DNA of 64,000 nt from Isoptericola croceus (GCF_029382255.1 NZ_JARLLG010000001.1:372001-436000), one strand, 5' to 3'; counted from the first letter of the stretch, positions 48,086-58,375 are shown. The notes: generated by a model from the letters alone, not told the origin. Translations and numbers: made by a program.

Positions 48086-50431
48086 TCAGCGTGACATGCT
48101 GGGACGACGGCGGTGGCGGCGGACGAGCTGCGACTGCAGGTCTGCCAACGGCTCGCCCTGGGGACCGGTCGCCCGCACCCACGAGCCGTCGTGCCGCAGG
48201 TGCCAGGAGGCGGTCTCGTCGGACATCGACTCGTTCATCAGCTCCAGGAGCTCCAGGACCTGCCCCTCGTCGGCGATGCGCACCATCGCCTCGACCCGGC
48301 GGTCCAGGTTGCGGTGCATGAGGTCGGCCGAGCCGATGAACACCTCGGGGCCCGTCTCGGGCCCCTCGCCGATGGCAGGCCCGGCCGAGTTCGCGAAGGC
48401 GAAGATCCGTGAGTGCTCCAGGAACCTGCCCAGGATGGACCGCACCCGGATGTTCTCGCTCAGGCCCGGCACCCCGGGGCGCAGCGCACAGATCCCGCGG
48501 ACGATGAGGTCGACCTTCGCCCCGGCCTGCGACGCCCGGTACAGGGCGTCGATCGTGGCCTCGTCGACGGCCGAGTTCACCTTGATCTTCACCCACGCCT
48601 CGTGGCCCGCCCGGGCCGCCGCGGCCTCGCGGTCGATGCGCTCGATCAGCCCCGACCGGACGGTGCGGGGCGCGACGAGCAGCCGATGGAACCGCGAGCG
48701 CGGCGCGTAGCCGGAAAGCTGGTTGAACAGTCGGGTCAGGTCCTGCCCGACGTCCGGGTCGCAGGTGAGCAGGCCGTGGTCGGTGTAGAGCCGCGCCGTC
48801 TTCGGGTGGTAGTTGCCCGTGCCGACGTGGCAGTAGCGGCGCAGGCCGTCGGACTCCTGCCGGACCACCAGGGACAGCTTGCAGTGGGTCTTCAGCCCGA
48901 CGATGCCGTACACGACGTGCACGCCCGCCTGCTCCAGCTTGCGGGCCCACGAGATGTTCGCCTGCTCGTCGAACCGGGCCTTGATCTCCACCAGGGCGAG
49001 CACCTGCTTGCCGGCCTCGGCGGCGTCGATGAGCGCGTCCACGATGGGGGAGTCGCCCGAGGTGCGGTAGAGCGTCTGCTTGATCGCCAGGACCTTGGGA
49101 TCGGCGGCGGCCTGCTCGAGGAAGGTCTGCACCGACGTCGAGAACGAGTCGTACGGGTGGTGCAGCAGGACGTCGCGCTCCCGGATGGCGGCGAACACGT
49201 CACCCGGCATCGCGGACTCCACCTCGGCCAGCTGACGATGCGTGGTGGGGATGAACGGCGGGTAGTGGAGCTCGGCCCGGTCGATGTCCGCGATGACGGT
49301 GAGCCCCGTGAGGTCCAGCGGTGCGTGCAGCTCGTAGACCTCCTCCTCGACCACGCCGAGCTCGCGGACCAGCAGCTCGCGGATGCGGGGCGAGATGCCC
49401 TCGGCCAGCTCGAGGCGGACCGGAGGACCGAACCGGCGCCGCAGCAGCTCCTTCTCCATCGCCTGCAGGAGGTTCTCGGCGTCGTCCTCCTCCACCTCCA
49501 CGTCCTCGTTGCGCGTGACGCGGAACGTGTGGTGCTCGCGCACCTCCATCCCCGGGAAGAGGTGGTCCAGGTGATGGGCGATGACCTCCTCGAGCGGCAC
49601 GAACGACTTCTGCGTGCCGCCTCCCTGGGTCGGTGTCGGGGCGCTGGGGCGGCCGCGGTCGTCGACGGCGATGAACCGGGGCAGCAGGGGCGGCACCTTG
49701 ACCCGGGCGAAGTGCTCCTTGCCGGTCAGCGGGTTCACCACGACCACGGCGAGGTTCAGCGAGAGCCCCGAGATGTACGGGAACGGGTGCGCCGGGTCGA
49801 CGGCGAGCGGGGTCAGCACGGGGAAGATCTGCTTGCGGAAGAACTTGTGCAGGCGCTGCTGCTCCTTGTCGAGCAGCTCGTCCCAGTGCACGATCGTGAT
49901 GCCCTCGTCGGCGAGCGCGGGCTGCACGTCACCGCGGAACACGTCGGCGTGCCGCTCCATCAGCCGGTGCGCGTTCTCACCGATGCCCTCGAGCACCTCG
50001 CGGGGGTTCAGGCCGGACGCCGCGGTGACGGCGATGCCGGTGGCGATGCGGCGCTTGAGACCCGCCACGCGGACCATGAAGAACTCGTCGAGGTTGGAGG
50101 CGAAGATCGCCAGGAACCGGACCCGTTCCAGCAGGGGGAGCGACGCGTCCTCGGCAAGCTCCAGCACGCGCTCGTTGAAGGCCAGCCAGCTCAGCTCGCG
50201 GTCGGCGAACCGGTCGTCGGGCAGCTCCGCGAGCTCCGGCGGGATGATCTCCACCTGGTCCTCGCCGTCCTCGGCGATGTGCTCGGCGATGTGTGCGGCG
50301 AGCTGGGAGTCCATGCGGCGTGGTCCTGCCTTTGCGGTCGTGCGGGTCTCGGACGTGCTGGCGGTGGCCGCGGCGAGGAACCGTCCGCGGGTGTCGCGCC
50401 GCCGGGCGGTGCGCGGGCTGGACGCAGTCAT
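48086..50431 (-). CDS. ppk: Polyphosphate kinase PPK1
   Basis: A 781-residue PPK1. The N-terminal domain has [16 protein letters not shown] and [19 protein letters not shown]. The catalytic His is in [20 protein letters not shown], with a second His nearby in the C1/C2 phospholipase D-like fold. It reversibly polymerises ATP gamma-phosphate into polyphosphate. The first about 40 residues are Thr/Arg-rich and probably disordered; MDSQLAAHI is an alternative start. Confidence 0.94.
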   Translation of the reverse strand: MTASSPRTARRRDTRGRFLAAATASTSETRTTAKAGPRRMDSQLAAHIAEHIAEDGEDQVEIIPPELAELPDDRFADRELSWLAFNERVLELAEDASLPLLERVRFLAIFASNLDEFFMVRVAGLKRRIATGIAVTAASGLNPREVLEGIGENAHRLMERHADVFRGDVQPALADEGITIVHWDELLDKEQQRLHKFFRKQIFPVLTPLAVDPAHPFPYISGLSLNLAVVVVNPLTGKEHFARVKVPPLLPRFIAVDDRGRPSAPTPTQGGGTQKSFVPLEEVIAHHLDHLFPGMEVREHHTFRVTRNEDVEVEEDDAENLLQAMEKELLRRRFGPPVRLELAEGISPRIRELLVRELGVVEEEVYELHAPLDLTGLTVIADIDRAELHYPPFIPTTHRQLAEVESAMPGDVFAAIRERDVLLHHPYDSFSTSVQTFLEQAAADPKVLAIKQTLYRTSGDSPIVDALIDAAEAGKQVLALVEIKARFDEQANISWARKLEQAGVHVVYGIVGLKTHCKLSLVVRQESDGLRRYCHVGTGNYHPKTARLYTDHGLLTCDPDVGQDLTRLFNQLSGYAPRSRFHRLLVAPRTVRSGLIERIDREAAAARAGHEAWVKIKVNSAVDEATIDALYRASQAGAKVDLIVRGICALRPGVPGLSENIRVRSILGRFLEHSRIFAFANSAGPAIGEGPETGPEVFIGSADLMHRNLDRRVEAMVRIADEGQVLELLELMNESMSDETASWHLRHDGSWVRATGPQGEPLADLQSQLVRRHRRRPSMSR

Positions 50432-50489
50432 GAGCCCATGTTGGCACCGATTGATGAACGGTGGGTGACGCGCGCGGGATCCGTTCGCC

Positions 50490-51431
50490 TCAGGAGGTCC
50501 GGGCGTACTGGACGTCGATCGCCGCGCGCCCGAACCCGGCGCGGTCGTAGGTCGCCAGTGCGGCGGCGTTGTCCCCGTCGACGTACAGGACGGCTCGCGA
50601 GCAGCCCACGGCCGCCAGGTGGTGCAGCCCGGCAGCCGTGAGCAGGGCGCCGAGGCCGTGACCCTGCACGGCCGGGTCGACCCCGACGGCGTAGATCTCG
50701 CCGTCGCGTGCGCCGAGCGGCTGGTCGGTGGGCACCTTGGTCCAGATCGAGCCGGCCAGACGGCCGTCCGGGCCCTCGAGCAGCCAGAACCCCGCGGCGT
50801 CGAACCACGGCTCGGCCGTCCGCGCGTGCAGGTCGTGCACGGTGAGGCGGCCCTGCTCGGGGTGGTCCGCGAAGGCCCGGGCGTTCAGCGCGACCCACGC
50901 CTCGTCGTCGGCCCCCGGCCGGAACGTCCGCAGGCGGTATCCCTGGGGCGGTGCCGGCGCGGCGGGCGCGTCGTCGAGGGGGAGCGCGAGGAGCAGCAGC
51001 TCCCGCACGCTCGTGTAGCCGCGCGCCGCGGCGAACGTTCGGGCGGCGGGCAGGTCCCCGTGCGCCCACACGCGCAGCGGCCTGCCTCGTTGGTCGGGGG
51101 CGCCGGAGCGGTCGGGCAGGCGGGCGTCGCGCTCGGCGGTGCGCAGCAGGATGCTGCCGATGCCCGTACGGCGGTGGTCGGGGTGGACCACGAGCTCCGC
51201 GCTCGCCACGTCACCACCCCGGTCCACCTGGAGGTAACCCGTCGTGGCGCCGGTCTTGGTCTGCACGCGCACGTGCGTGACGTCCGAGTGATCGTCGTCG
51301 AGACGCAGCAGCGGCTGCTCCGAGAGCGGGGCCACGCCGTCGGCCTGCTCGGCGGCGGCGGCGAGCGCGCGGACGGCGTCCTGGCCAGCAGGGTCGAGCG
51401 GGCCGATCTCGATCGGGGGAACGATGCGCAT
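50490..51431 (-). CDS. mshD: Mycothiol synthase MshD
   Basis: A 313-residue protein with two tandem GNAT domains. The N-terminal one has [21 protein letters not shown] and the C-terminal one has [25 protein letters not shown], both with the acetyl-CoA-binding R/Q-x-x-G-x-G/A pattern. MshD acetylates Cys-GlcN-Ins, the last step of mycothiol synthesis. This is good evidence for actinobacterial thiol chemistry. Confidence 0.92.
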   Translation of the reverse strand: MRIVPPIEIGPLDPAGQDAVRALAAAAEQADGVAPLSEQPLLRLDDDHSDVTHVRVQTKTGATTGYLQVDRGGDVASAELVVHPDHRRTGIGSILLRTAERDARLPDRSGAPDQRGRPLRVWAHGDLPAARTFAAARGYTSVRELLLLALPLDDAPAAPAPPQGYRLRTFRPGADDEAWVALNARAFADHPEQGRLTVHDLHARTAEPWFDAAGFWLLEGPDGRLAGSIWTKVPTDQPLGARDGEIYAVGVDPAVQGHGLGALLTAAGLHHLAAVGCSRAVLYVDGDNAAALATYDRAGFGRAAIDVQYARTS

Positions 51432-51553
51432 GGTTCCTAGTGTGCGTGAAGGTTTCCGAGGTTTGTGCCGCCGGCTTGATCGGTGCTGAAGGTCTGCTAA
51501 CCCGCCGCTCGCCAGAGTGGTGGTTCCGGATCCATCAGACCAGGGAGACATCC

Positions 51554-52087
51554 ATGAAGAAGACATCGGTCATCGTGGCAGGCGCGGCGCTGTCCGCCCT
51601 CGCGTTCGGCGCACCGGTCGCGGTGGGCGCGGCCGCGGCGTCCGCGCCCCAGCACGTCGAGGTCGCGCAGCACGCGCAGGTGGCGAAGCACGGTGCGCAG
51701 CCCACCAGGGCGACGATCGACGCGCTCTTCGGCCAGTGGAACGCGGCGGTCGAGTCCGGTGACCCGGAGGAGGTCGCCGACCTGTACGCCTCGGACGCCG
51801 TGCTGCTGCCCACGCTCTCGCCGGAGGTCCGCACGACCCGCGCCGGGATCGTCGACTACTTCGAGCACTTCCTTGCGAAGAACCCGAGCGGGGAGCGGCT
51901 CCAGTCGTACGTCACGGTGCTCGACGGGCGCTCGGCGATCGACACCGGCGTGTACCGCTTCACCTTCACGGACGAGGACGGCACGACGACCTTCGCGGAC
52001 GCGCGCTATACGTTCGTGTACGAGAAGCAGCACGGTCAGTGGCTGATCGTCAACCACCACTCGTCGTTGCTGCCGGACGCCAGCTGA
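51554..52087 (+). CDS. Secreted SnoaL/DUF4440 (SgcJ-like) protein
   Basis: A 177-residue protein with a signal peptide ([31 protein letters not shown]). After cleavage, residues about 50-177 match the SgcJ/EcaC and DUF4440 fold ([49 protein letters not shown]). These are NTF2-like small-molecule-binding domains. Its ligand is unknown. Start at the ATG after GGGAGACATCC. Confidence 0.8.
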   Translation: MKKTSVIVAGAALSALAFGAPVAVGAAAASAPQHVEVAQHAQVAKHGAQPTRATIDALFGQWNAAVESGDPEEVADLYASDAVLLPTLSPEVRTTRAGIVDYFEHFLAKNPSGERLQSYVTVLDGRSAIDTGVYRFTFTDEDGTTTFADARYTFVYEKQHGQWLIVNHHSSLLPDAS

Positions 52088-53333
52088 TCCGCACGGACAG
52101 GCCGCCGGTGGGAGCGTCGTCGAGCACGACGCTCCCACCGGCGTCGGCGACGAGCTGGTGGACGATCGCCAGACCGAGGCCGGAACCCGCCGGGCCGGTG
52201 TGGCCGGGACCGCGCCAGAACCGGTCGAACGCCCGGGCCTTCTCGGCGGCCGTCATCCCCGGACCCTCGTCGCGCACCTCGAGCACGACGCCGTCGCCGG
52301 CGGCCTGCACGTCGAGCCTGATCGTCGACCCGCGCGGGGAGACGGCCAGCGCGTTCGCGAGCACGTTGTCGAGGACCTGTCCGACCTGCCCGGGGCTCGT
52401 CAGGACCACCGGCTGGGCCTGCCAGGCTCCGGTCAGCCGGAAGCGGACACCGCGTTCATCACCCTCGAGGCGCCAGAGGGCGAGCCGCTGCTCGAGCTCC
52501 TGCGTCAGGGATGCCGGCACCGCCGAGCCGGTCCGGGCCTCGGAACGGGCGAGCACGAGAAGCCCGTCGACCAGGCGGCTCATCCGGACCACCTCGCGGT
52601 TCGCCTGCTCGACGTCCTGGCGGACGTCCACGTCGTCGACGCCGTCAGCGATGTTGTCCAAGGACAGCCGGAGCGCCGTCAGCGGTGTCCGCAGCTGGTG
52701 AGAGGCGTCGGCGACGAACACCTGCTGGGCCGCGATCAAGCTCTCCAGGCGCTCGGCACCGGAGTTCAACGCACGCGCCAGGGTCTGCGTCTCCGACGGT
52801 CCCGTGACGGGGGTCCGGGCGGTGAGGTCGCCTTCGCTGAGCCTGCTGGCCATCGCGGACAGATCGCCCAACGGCCTGGTCAGCCGGCGTACCGCCCACG
52901 CACCGAGGCCGGCCGCCACCGCGAGGATCCCGACGCCGAGCAGGGCCCGCAGCATCCACGTCTCCCAGACCCGGTCGTCGAGCGCGCTGGTCGGGTAGGT
53001 GATCTGCACCGCACCGTTCGGCGGCGCAGGGACGGTCACGACCAGCGCGTCGGCGCTCCAGTCCGCCGTGGTGATGCTCCCGCTCCACGCATCGAGGATC
53101 TCCACGCTTCCCGGCGTCTCGAGCTCATAGACCTGCATCGTCGTGGCCAGGGAGTCGAGTGAGGCCTCCTCCCCGTGCGCCAGCAGGAGAGCCATCGTCG
53201 CGGCGTCCCGGTGGACGGCCGCCTCGGTGTCGTCCCGCAGGTGGGCGCCGACGGGGACCGAGAGGGGCACCTTGAACGCCAGGAGCGCTGCCGCGACCAG
53301 GACGACGTAGCTGACGGTCAGCCGCCGGATCAT
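52050..53333 (-). CDS. Two-component sensor histidine kinase
   Basis: A 427-residue membrane kinase. One N-terminal helix (about 8-28), a periplasmic domain of about 95 residues, a second helix (about 128-148), HAMP (about 150-205), then the phosphoacceptor His212 in DASHQLRTPLTAL and a HATPase domain (DNVLANALAVSPRG, DEGPGM, GSGLGLAIVHQL). The sensed ligand is unknown. Its ATG overlaps the stop of the upstream response regulator gene by 4 bp, and its 3' end overlaps the convergent SnoaL-like gene by 38 bp. Confidence 0.93.
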   Translation of the reverse strand: MIRRLTVSYVVLVAAALLAFKVPLSVPVGAHLRDDTEAAVHRDAATMALLLAHGEEASLDSLATTMQVYELETPGSVEILDAWSGSITTADWSADALVVTVPAPPNGAVQITYPTSALDDRVWETWMLRALLGVGILAVAAGLGAWAVRRLTRPLGDLSAMASRLSEGDLTARTPVTGPSETQTLARALNSGAERLESLIAAQQVFVADASHQLRTPLTALRLSLDNIADGVDDVDVRQDVEQANREVVRMSRLVDGLLVLARSEARTGSAVPASLTQELEQRLALWRLEGDERGVRFRLTGAWQAQPVVLTSPGQVGQVLDNVLANALAVSPRGSTIRLDVQAAGDGVVLEVRDEGPGMTAAEKARAFDRFWRGPGHTGPAGSGLGLAIVHQLVADAGGSVVLDDAPTGGLSVRISWRPAATTSGG

Positions 53334-54010
53334 GGCGCGGCCGCCGCGACGACCAGTCGGAACCCGACGCCCCGCACCGCCTCGATGATCAGTGCCCCCG
53401 CGAGCTTTCGCCGCAGCGCGGACACGTGGACGTCGAGGGTCTTCGTGGGACCGAACCAGTTCGCGTCCCAGACCGCCTCCATGATCCGTTCTCGCGTCAG
53501 GAGCGCACCCGGCTCCTCGGTCAGGAACACGAGCAGCTCGTACTCCTTGCGGGTCAGCGGCACCTCGACCTCGTCGAGAAACACCCGCGCGGCCCTCCGG
53601 TCGATCCTGACGCGGCCGTAGCGTCCGGCGTCGTCCGGCCCCTGGCCGCGGTTCACCCTCCGCATCACCGCGCGGATCCGCGCGATCACCTCGCGCACGC
53701 CGAACGGCTTGGGGACGTAGTCGTCGGCACCGAGCTCCAGACCCGCCACCCGGTCCACCTCGTCACCGCGCGCACTGATGACGATGATCGGCACGTCGCC
53801 TCGTGCCCGCAGCGACCGGCACACGTCCAGCCCGTCGGTGTCCGGCAACCCGAGATCCAGCAGCACGACGTCGACCGGTGGGGCCTGCAGGGCCTCGGCT
53901 CCGGTCGCCACCCACTCGACCTGATACCCGTATCGGACCAGCCCGCGCCTCAACGACGTCGCGACCGGTTCGTCGTCGTCCACCAGCAGCACTCGCACAC
54001 CGAGAACCAT
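53330..54010 (-). CDS. OmpR-family response regulator
   Basis: A 226-residue regulator. The receiver has DDDE near 11-14 and phosphoacceptor Asp52 (VVLLDLGLPDTDG), with Lys in VPKPFGV. The C-terminal winged helix has VPLTRKEYELLVFLTEEPGALLTRERI and TLDVHVSALRRKL. The chosen start is the ATG giving MVLGVRVLLVDDDE. It is transcribed upstream of its kinase. Confidence 0.93.
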   Translation of the reverse strand: MVLGVRVLLVDDDEPVATSLRRGLVRYGYQVEWVATGAEALQAPPVDVVLLDLGLPDTDGLDVCRSLRARGDVPIIVISARGDEVDRVAGLELGADDYVPKPFGVREVIARIRAVMRRVNRGQGPDDAGRYGRVRIDRRAARVFLDEVEVPLTRKEYELLVFLTEEPGALLTRERIMEAVWDANWFGPTKTLDVHVSALRRKLAGALIIEAVRGVGFRLVVAAAAP

Positions 54011-54150
54011 AGAGCGCTCCGGACACATGGTTGACTCGCGCACGTTCGCGGCCGAACCGCCGTACCCCTTGACCTGGCTCGCCCGACGGCGAATTGTGAG
54101 AAGAGACGGCAGCGCCGTCCGGACGCTGCCCGGAGCACAGGGAGTCCGTC

Positions 54151-54774
54151 ATGTTTGTACGCACCACCGAAGTCCGGGGAGACCCCACCCGGATCGACGA
54201 CGGCCTGCGGGCCGTCCGCGAGGACGTCTTCCCGGCGGTCACCGAGATGGACGGTTGTATCGGGATGTCGCTGCTGGTCGACCGGGAGTCCGGTCGTTGC
54301 GTCGCCACGACCGCATGGCAGTCCGAGGACGCGATGCGGGCGACAGGCGAGGCCGTGCGACCGCTCCGCGACCGGGCGGAGGGCGTCCTGGGCAGCAGGG
54401 GCAGCGACATCCGCCACTGGGAGGTCGCCGCGGTCCACCGCGATCACGCCGCGCCGGAGGGCGCCTGCGCGCGCCTCACGTGGCTGAGCTGCGACCCGGC
54501 CACGGTGGATCACGCCATCGACCTGTACCGGATGGTCATCCTGCCGCAGATCCAGGAGTGGTCCGGGTTCTGCAGCGCCAGCCTGATGGTCGACCGCGAG
54601 GCCGGTCGAATCGTCGGTACCGCCGCCTTCGACAGCCGTGAAGCCCTCGAGGCCACCCGTGATGCCGCCGCAGGCATGCGCGGACGAGTCGTCAGCGAGC
54701 TCGGTGCGACGGTCGACGACGTGGAGGAGATGGAGATCGCGTTCGCGCACCTCCATGTGCCGGAGATGGTCTGA
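54151..54774 (+). CDS. Protein with two ABM-like domains
   Basis: A 207-residue protein with a duplicated ferredoxin-like fold. Repeat 1 (about 1-100) has MDGCIGMSLLVDRESGRCVATTAWQSEDAM; repeat 2 (about 105-200) has WSGFCSASLMVDREAGRIVGTAAFDSREAL. Antibiotic-biosynthesis-monooxygenase-like and of unknown substrate. It is divergent from the two-component system, which may control it. It ends at a long perfect hairpin. Confidence 0.75.
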   Translation: MFVRTTEVRGDPTRIDDGLRAVREDVFPAVTEMDGCIGMSLLVDRESGRCVATTAWQSEDAMRATGEAVRPLRDRAEGVLGSRGSDIRHWEVAAVHRDHAAPEGACARLTWLSCDPATVDHAIDLYRMVILPQIQEWSGFCSASLMVDREAGRIVGTAAFDSREALEATRDAAAGMRGRVVSELGATVDDVEEMEIAFAHLHVPEMV

Positions 54775-54793
54775 CGCCAACCAGGCACCTGCC

Positions 54794-54834
54794 CCGCCGC
54801 GAGGTAGCACCCGCCGGGTGCTACCTCGCGGCGG
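54794..54834. terminator. Bidirectional terminator with a 19-bp stem
   Basis: A perfect 19-bp stem (54794-54812 with 54816-54834) over a 3-nt loop, ending 6 bp before the convergent acsA stop codon and 20 bp after the ABM gene stop. Confidence 0.88.
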
Positions 54835-54839
54835 TGGGT

Positions 54840-56852
54840 CTAGTTCTCGTCCTCGGTCGGCTTGGCGAGACCGGTCTGGATGAGGTTCATGACCGACGAG
54901 TCGGCCAGCGTCGTGGCGTCGCCGACCTCACGGTTCTCGGCGACGTCCCGCAGCAGCCGCCGCATGATCTTGCCGGAGCGGGTCTTGGGCAGCTCGGCGA
55001 CCACGAGGATGCGCTTCGGCTTGGCGATCGGGCCGATCTCCTTGGCGACGTGGTCGCGCAGGGTCTTCTCGATGCGGGCCGACCCCTCGTCCGTCGAGGC
55101 CTGGTCGGCGTGCTCGCCGCGCAGGATGACGAACGCGACCACGGCCTGCCCGGACACCTCGTCCGCGGCGCCGACGACGGCAGCCTCCGCCACGAGCTCG
55201 TTCGACACCAGGGCGGACTCGATCTCCGTCGTGGACAGCCGGTGCCCCGAGACGTTCATCACGTCGTCGACGCGGCCGAGCAGCCAGATGTCGCCGTCGT
55301 CGTCCTTCTTGGCGCCGTCGCCCGCGAAGTAGATGCCGGGGAACCGCGACCAGTAGGTGTCCTTGAACCGCTGCAGGTCGCCCCAGATGCCGCGCAGCAT
55401 GGACGGCCACGGCTCGGCGAGGACGAGGTAGCCGCCACCGCCGTCCGGCACGGGCCGCGCCTCGTCGTCGACCACGGTGGCGGCGATGCCGGGCAGCGGT
55501 ACCTGGGCCGAGCCGGGCTTGGCCGCGGTGACCCCGGGCAGCGGGGAGATCATGATGGCGCCGGTCTCCGTCTGCCACCAGGTGTCGACGATGGGGGTCC
55601 GGTCGGAGCCGATGACGCGGCGGTACCACATCCATGCCTCGGGGTTGATCGGCTCGCCCACCGAGCCGAGCACGCGCAGGGAGGAGAGGTCGAACTCGGC
55701 CGGGATCTCCTCGCCCCACTTCATGCAGGCGCGGATGGCCGTCGGTGCGGTGTAGAAGATCGACACGCCGTACTTCTGGACGATCTCCCACCAGCGCCCG
55801 CGGTGCGGGGTGTCCGGGGTGCCCTCGTAGATCACCTGGGTGGCGCCGTTGAGCAGCGGGCCGTAGACGATGTAGGAGTGCCCGGTGACCCAGCCGATGT
55901 CGGCGGTGCACCAGTAGACGTCCGACTCGGCCTTGAGGTCGAACACGTTCTTGTGGGTGAACGCGGTCTGGGTGAGGTAGCCGCCGGTGGTGTGCAGGAT
56001 GCCCTTCGGCTTCCCGGTGGTGCCGGAGGTGTACAGGATGAACAGGGGGTGCTCGGCGTCGACCCAGGCGGGCTCGTGGAACGTGTCGGCGGCCTCGACG
56101 GCGTCGTGCCACCACACGTCGCGGCCCTCGGTCCAGGCGACGTCCTGCTCGGTGCGGCGCACGACGACGACGTGCTCGACGGTGGTGGCAGGCTCGCCGT
56201 CCTTCGGGGCGATCGCCTCGTCGACGGCGGGCTTCAGCGCGCTGGGCGCACCGCGGCGGTACCCGCCGTCGGCCGTGATGACGAGCTTGGCGCCGGCGTC
56301 GGAGATGCGGCTGCGCAGCGCGTCGGCGCTGAACCCGCCGAAGACGACGGAGTGCGCGGCGCCGAGCCGGGCGCACGCGAGCATCGCCACGACCGACTCG
56401 ACGAGCATCGGCAGGTAGATGACCACGCGGTCACCGGCCGTCACTCCGAGGGCCGCGAGCGCGTTCGCGGCGCGAGACACCTCGCGCTGCAGGTCGGCGT
56501 ACGTGACGGTGCGGGTGTCGCCCGGCTCGCCCTCGAAGTGGATGGCGACGCGGTCGCCGAGCCCGGCCTCGACGTGGCGGTCCACGGCGTTGTAGGCGGC
56601 GTTGAGGGTGCCGTCCGCGAACCACTTCGCGACAGGTGCCTCGGACCAGTCGAGCGTCTGGGTGAAGGGGGTCTTCCAGGTGACGAGCTCGCGGGCCTGC
56701 CGGGCCCAGAACTCCACGCGGTCGGTGGCGGCCTCGTCGTACATCGACGCCTGGGCGTTGGCCTGGGCCGCGAACTCGGGGCTTGGTGGGAACGCCCGCG
56801 TCTCGTGGAGCAGGTTCTCCAGGCTCGGGCTGGTGGACTGGCTGTCGGTCAC
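54840..56852 (-). CDS. acsA: Acetyl-CoA synthetase (AMP-forming)
   Basis: A 670-residue acyl-adenylating enzyme. Core motifs: [49 protein letters not shown], and the C-terminal [12 protein letters not shown], in which Lys628 is the acetylation-regulated catalytic lysine. It makes acetyl-CoA from acetate, ATP and CoA. No cognate acetyltransferase or deacetylase lies nearby. Confidence 0.95.
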   Translation of the reverse strand: MTDSQSTSPSLENLLHETRAFPPSPEFAAQANAQASMYDEAATDRVEFWARQARELVTWKTPFTQTLDWSEAPVAKWFADGTLNAAYNAVDRHVEAGLGDRVAIHFEGEPGDTRTVTYADLQREVSRAANALAALGVTAGDRVVIYLPMLVESVVAMLACARLGAAHSVVFGGFSADALRSRISDAGAKLVITADGGYRRGAPSALKPAVDEAIAPKDGEPATTVEHVVVVRRTEQDVAWTEGRDVWWHDAVEAADTFHEPAWVDAEHPLFILYTSGTTGKPKGILHTTGGYLTQTAFTHKNVFDLKAESDVYWCTADIGWVTGHSYIVYGPLLNGATQVIYEGTPDTPHRGRWWEIVQKYGVSIFYTAPTAIRACMKWGEEIPAEFDLSSLRVLGSVGEPINPEAWMWYRRVIGSDRTPIVDTWWQTETGAIMISPLPGVTAAKPGSAQVPLPGIAATVVDDEARPVPDGGGGYLVLAEPWPSMLRGIWGDLQRFKDTYWSRFPGIYFAGDGAKKDDDGDIWLLGRVDDVMNVSGHRLSTTEIESALVSNELVAEAAVVGAADEVSGQAVVAFVILRGEHADQASTDEGSARIEKTLRDHVAKEIGPIAKPKRILVVAELPKTRSGKIMRRLLRDVAENREVGDATTLADSSVMNLIQTGLAKPTEDEN

Positions 56853-57162
56853 TGGGGTTCCTCCGCGTCGTCGCGTTGTGTCCGTGGGGCGTGCCCGGGG
56901 GCCGCCTTCTGGGGAGTGTAGACCCGCGCCGCGGTGCAGATCACGCCCGTGGACCAGTATGGTAAGGAGACCTGACTAATATCGCCCAGGGGATTGCCAA
57001 CGGCGCCTGCGGGCGAGCGGTCGACCCTGTTCGGCGAGCGGTCGGAAGGCCCGATCGAGCGGTCGGGGGCGCTGCTGCCGGCCCGCCTCGGGAGCGCAGC
57101 CGAGCCCTCGTCGCACCGTGGTCGGACCGCGGTCCTTTCGCCGCGCGCACTAAACACGCCAT
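56853..57162. other. Upstream region of acsA, no credible gene
   Basis: About 310 bp. It should carry the acsA promoter; an AT-rich stretch near 56957-56985 is the best candidate. Repeated GAGCGGTCGG-like motifs begin near 57010 and lead into the first imperfect direct repeat. Short frames here look like shadows. Confidence 0.4.
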
Positions 57163-57280
57163 GGGCGGCGCCGGGGAGCGTGCGCCCGAGCGCCGTGCTC
57201 GCCGGACAGTTCGCGGGTATCAGGCGCCGGTCCTCGCGTTGTCGTGCCGGGTCGAGCCCGCTCGACGAGGTGCGCAGCGA
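57163..57280. repeat. Imperfect direct repeat, left copy
   Basis: About 118 bp strongly similar to 58175-58292 (roughly 80-85% by eye, with compensating single-base gaps). It contains the palindrome GTCGAGCCCGCTCGAC. The copies are about 1 kb apart and flank the SdpI-family gene block. Confidence 0.65.
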
Positions 57281-57354
57281 GGCTGCCGGTGGTGTCGTGT
57301 GCCGGTATGCGCGATTGATCACACTGTGGTTGATTTGGAGGTTGTCATGGGCAA

Positions 57355-57426
57355 CTAGCCGTGAAGGTGATTGAGGATGGATTTGAAGTATCTCCATGCC
57401 TTCGCGGTCTTGCTCGGGTTCTTCAT
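57355..57426 (-). CDS. Tiny cationic peptide ORF (23 aa), speculative
   Basis: The ATG follows GCGGAGACG, and the frame encodes 23 residues rich in Lys, His and aromatics with amphipathic spacing. It overlaps a plus-strand small ORF, so at most one is likely real. Codon third positions are about 78% GC. Confidence 0.2.
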   Translation of the reverse strand: MKNPSKTAKAWRYFKSILNHLHG

Positions 57427-57490
57427 CGTCTCCGCCTCACGCAGATTCCAGTGCGCCGGCCTGATAATCGCCGTCTTCTGCGTTGTGTGA
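57377..57490 (+). CDS. Small hydrophobic peptide ORF (37 aa), speculative
   Basis: An ATG preceded by AAGGTGATTGAGG opens 37 codons: MDLKYLHAFAVLLGFFIVSA, then a basic break and a second hydrophobic stretch ending in FCVV. Two hydrophobic segments suggest a membrane peptide. It lies about 230 bp upstream of the SdpI-family gene on the same strand. No family is recognised and translation is unproven. Confidence 0.3.
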   Translation: MDLKYLHAFAVLLGFFIVSASRRFQCAGLIIAVFCVV

Positions 57491-57661
57491 TTATTGCGAT
57501 AATAGGCCTTTCTTGACTGGCATGATCTTGATCGCGTCGGTCCTCGTGGCGACGGCTGAGTGCGCGCGTCGGATCGATTTACCCTCTGGCCGAGCGTCTC
57601 CGGGATGATGCGCTTCGGGCGCGACGTGCGTCGGTGGTGCACCGACATTGTCAGCGTTCTT

Positions 57662-57675
57662 CTTAGTGTACTAAG
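57662..57675. promoter_or_regulatory. Palindromic operator upstream of the SdpI-family gene
   Basis: CTTAGT-GT-ACTAAG is a dyad with 6-bp arms, 43 bp before the ATG, in an AT-richer patch. The size and symmetry suit a MarR, PadR or TetR repressor, none of which is encoded next to it. Confidence 0.5.
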
Positions 57676-57717
57676 TCGCCCGTGGTAGTCTCGGGCCGTT
57701 CTACAGATGAAGGAGGA

Positions 57718-58080
57718 ATGGTGGAACCTTTGTCGATCGCTGTGGGGTTGTCGGTCGGACTGCTCCTGCTGGCCGCCCTGATGGTCTACATCGCGCATTC
57801 GGGGGAGCAGCTGGGCGTGAACTCAGAGATCGGCATCCGGACCCGCCCGACGAAGGCATCGCCGGAGGCGTGGGTCGCCGGCCACCGGGCTGCCTCCGCC
57901 TCGCTGACGGCCGGTGGATGGGTCGCTGGGTCCGCCGCTGTGCTGACGATCGTGGCTGGCGTCCTGGTGGAGGACGCCAGCTCGGTCGGGTTCGTGGGCG
58001 TGGCGGGATATGTGGCGTCGATCTACTGCCTGGTTGTGACGACGCGCCGAGCGAACAGGGCGGCGCGGGCGGTCTCGTAG
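57718..58080 (+). CDS. SdpI/YhfL-family membrane protein (putative immunity)
   Basis: A 120-residue protein with three to four membrane helices. After the first helix the signature GVNSEIGIRTRPTKASPEAW then VAGHRAA matches the SdpI/YhfL domain, which in B. subtilis SdpI confers immunity to the SdpC toxin and signals its repressor. The start has a near-perfect GAAGGAGGA site. Its toxin partner and sensor are not evident. It lies in an AT-richer block flanked by imperfect direct repeats. Confidence 0.78.
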   Translation: MVEPLSIAVGLSVGLLLLAALMVYIAHSGEQLGVNSEIGIRTRPTKASPEAWVAGHRAASASLTAGGWVAGSAAVLTIVAGVLVEDASSVGFVGVAGYVASIYCLVVTTRRANRAARAVS

Positions 58081-58174
58081 CCGTAGCACGGGCGTCGGGC
58101 GCAGCGCGACGGGCCGTCGGTCGGCCCTCGTGCCCGAGCGGTTCGGACCGGCTCCCGAGCGGTCCGGCGCGCGA

Positions 58175-58292
58175 GGGCGGCGCCCGGGAACCTGCCACCG
58201 AGCGCCGCTCTCCCCGGACGGTCCGCGGGTAGCAGGCGCGTGGTCCTCGCGTCGTCGTACCGGGTCGAGCCCGCTCGACGGGTCCTCAGCGG
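58175..58292. repeat. Imperfect direct repeat, right copy
   Basis: The partner of 57163-57280. It contains the same GTCGAGCCCGCTCGAC hairpin and lies between the SdpI-family gene and the HAD gene. Confidence 0.65.
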
Positions 58293-58375
58293 ACTGTCTG
58301 TGCGTGGGTCCCGCGCCCCGTCCGGGTATCCCCATGGAACGCCTCGTCACGGGCGCCCGCAAGAGGAGCGGCGCG

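Noticed and set aside
57355-57798. A 147-codon minus-strand frame upstream of the SdpI-family gene.
   Set aside because: The peptide is Arg/His/Ser-rich without domain features and covers the strong ribosome site of the opposite gene. Only its last 23 codons have a start with a ribosome site, and these are listed separately as speculative.
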